DNA of 6,168 nucleotides from Oscillospiraceae bacterium (GTDB lineage: Bacteria; Bacillota; Clostridia; Oscillospirales; Ruminococcaceae), in NCBI GenBank assembly GCA_029005335.1, contig JAQXFT010000075.1:1-6168 (forward strand), written 5' to 3'. Both the position numbers and the translations under genes were made by a program. The notes under the pieces were generated by a model. It was not told where the DNA came from and searched no databases. It worked only from the letters and a program-made list of their open reading frames with translations. Within the stretch, counting starts at the first letter, position 1, and each line of letters begins with the position of its first letter. Below are positions 5,946 through 6,168 of the stretch, in pieces.

Positions 5946-6029
5946 AGAAAATCAGACCCCTGTTAAGTGACAGTGTCTTTAATGTACAATCAATACCTCG
6001 TGATTCTGGAATTTTTCATTCCTGTACTT
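5940..6029 (-). promoter_or_regulatory. Predicted antiterminator pairing of the expression platform
   Basis: On the minus strand AAGTACAGGAA (6029-6019), just after the aptamer's last conserved segment, is complementary to TTTCTGTACTT (5950-5940): 8 Watson-Crick pairs, one G-U, then two A-U. The second segment includes the first six bases of the terminator's 5' arm, so forming this helix prevents the terminator. The first segment sits where the closing P1 helix of the aptamer would have its 3' strand, which would explain switching. The P1 5' strand is outside the window, so that step is inferred. A small hairpin (GGAAT/ATTCC, 6008-6022) partly competes for the same bases. Confidence 0.55.
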
Positions 6030-6168
6030 CGCAAACGGCAGGTTTCCTGACTTGTGAATCATAACACAGAGCAGCCTTCCCGATTTAAAAAAATCAGTGA
6101 CATAATAGCTCTGTACTCCTCAGATACAGTGACGGGTTCGTACAGGATTTTCACCTGTTTCCCTTTTA
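6030..6168 (-). ncRNA. Cobalamin riboswitch aptamer (5' end outside the window)
   Basis: Read on the minus strand, the conserved cobalamin-aptamer blocks appear in the right order: GGGAAACAGGTGAAAATCC (6163-6145), CCCGTCACTGT (6136-6126), a variable arm with stems GCTCTGT/ACAGAGC (6108-6114 with 6066-6072) and GATTT/AAATC (6082-6095), then the B12 box AAGTCAGGAAACCTGCC (6053-6037). ACAGG/CCTGT in the first block forms the expected short hairpin. The 5' strands of the outer helices, and the operon promoter, lie beyond the right edge. It senses adenosyl- or other cobalamin and should lower expression of the whole operon when B12 is plentiful. The 3' end boundary at about 6030 is approximate. 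Confidence 0.95.

Overview
The window looks like a low-GC Gram-positive chromosome from the class Clostridia, most likely an anaerobic gut or rumen Ruminococcus/Oscillospiraceae-type organism. The grounds are AT-rich DNA, lipoprotein signal peptides with no sign of an outer membrane, a Spo0A-type DNA-binding domain, intrinsic terminators with long U-tracts and GGAGG-type ribosome binding sites. This placement is inference from protein character, not from a database search.

Left part (1-986, plus strand): the last codons of an unidentified gene run into a strong intrinsic terminator (77-106). Then comes an AT-rich control region with a perfect Spo0A-box octamer (111-118) and a good sigma-A-type promoter (147-175). 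A single gene follows, with a TTG start, encoding a Spo0A-like regulator (237-986). Its C-terminal DNA-binding domain is well kept, but its receiver domain has lost most phosphorylation residues.

Right part (6168 down to 1033, minus strand): one five-gene operon preceded by a cobalamin riboswitch whose 5' end lies beyond the window. In transcription order: riboswitch aptamer (6168-6030), expression platform with a 13-bp intrinsic terminator (5945-5907), a CbiK-type cobalt chelatase carrying a lipoprotein signal peptide (5854-4862), an intercistronic hairpin (4844-4811), a lipoprotein with two related beta-rich repeats (4798-3947), a BtuF/FepB-like binding lipoprotein (3950-2832), a FecCD/BtuC-type permease (2821-1802) and a BtuD/FepC-type ATPase (1800-1033). 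The last four genes overlap by 4 bp or are separated by 1-10 nt. The operon converges on the Spo0A-like gene across a 46-nt gap.

Inferred function: a B12-repressed uptake system for a corrinoid, cobalt complex or other metallo-tetrapyrrole. Three different surface-anchored proteins (chelatase, two-repeat protein, binding protein) would deliver substrate to one permease/ATPase pair. The most unusual element is the chelatase, a normally cytoplasmic B12-synthesis enzyme that here sits outside the membrane with its active-site His/His/Glu set intact. No other cobalamin biosynthesis gene is visible.
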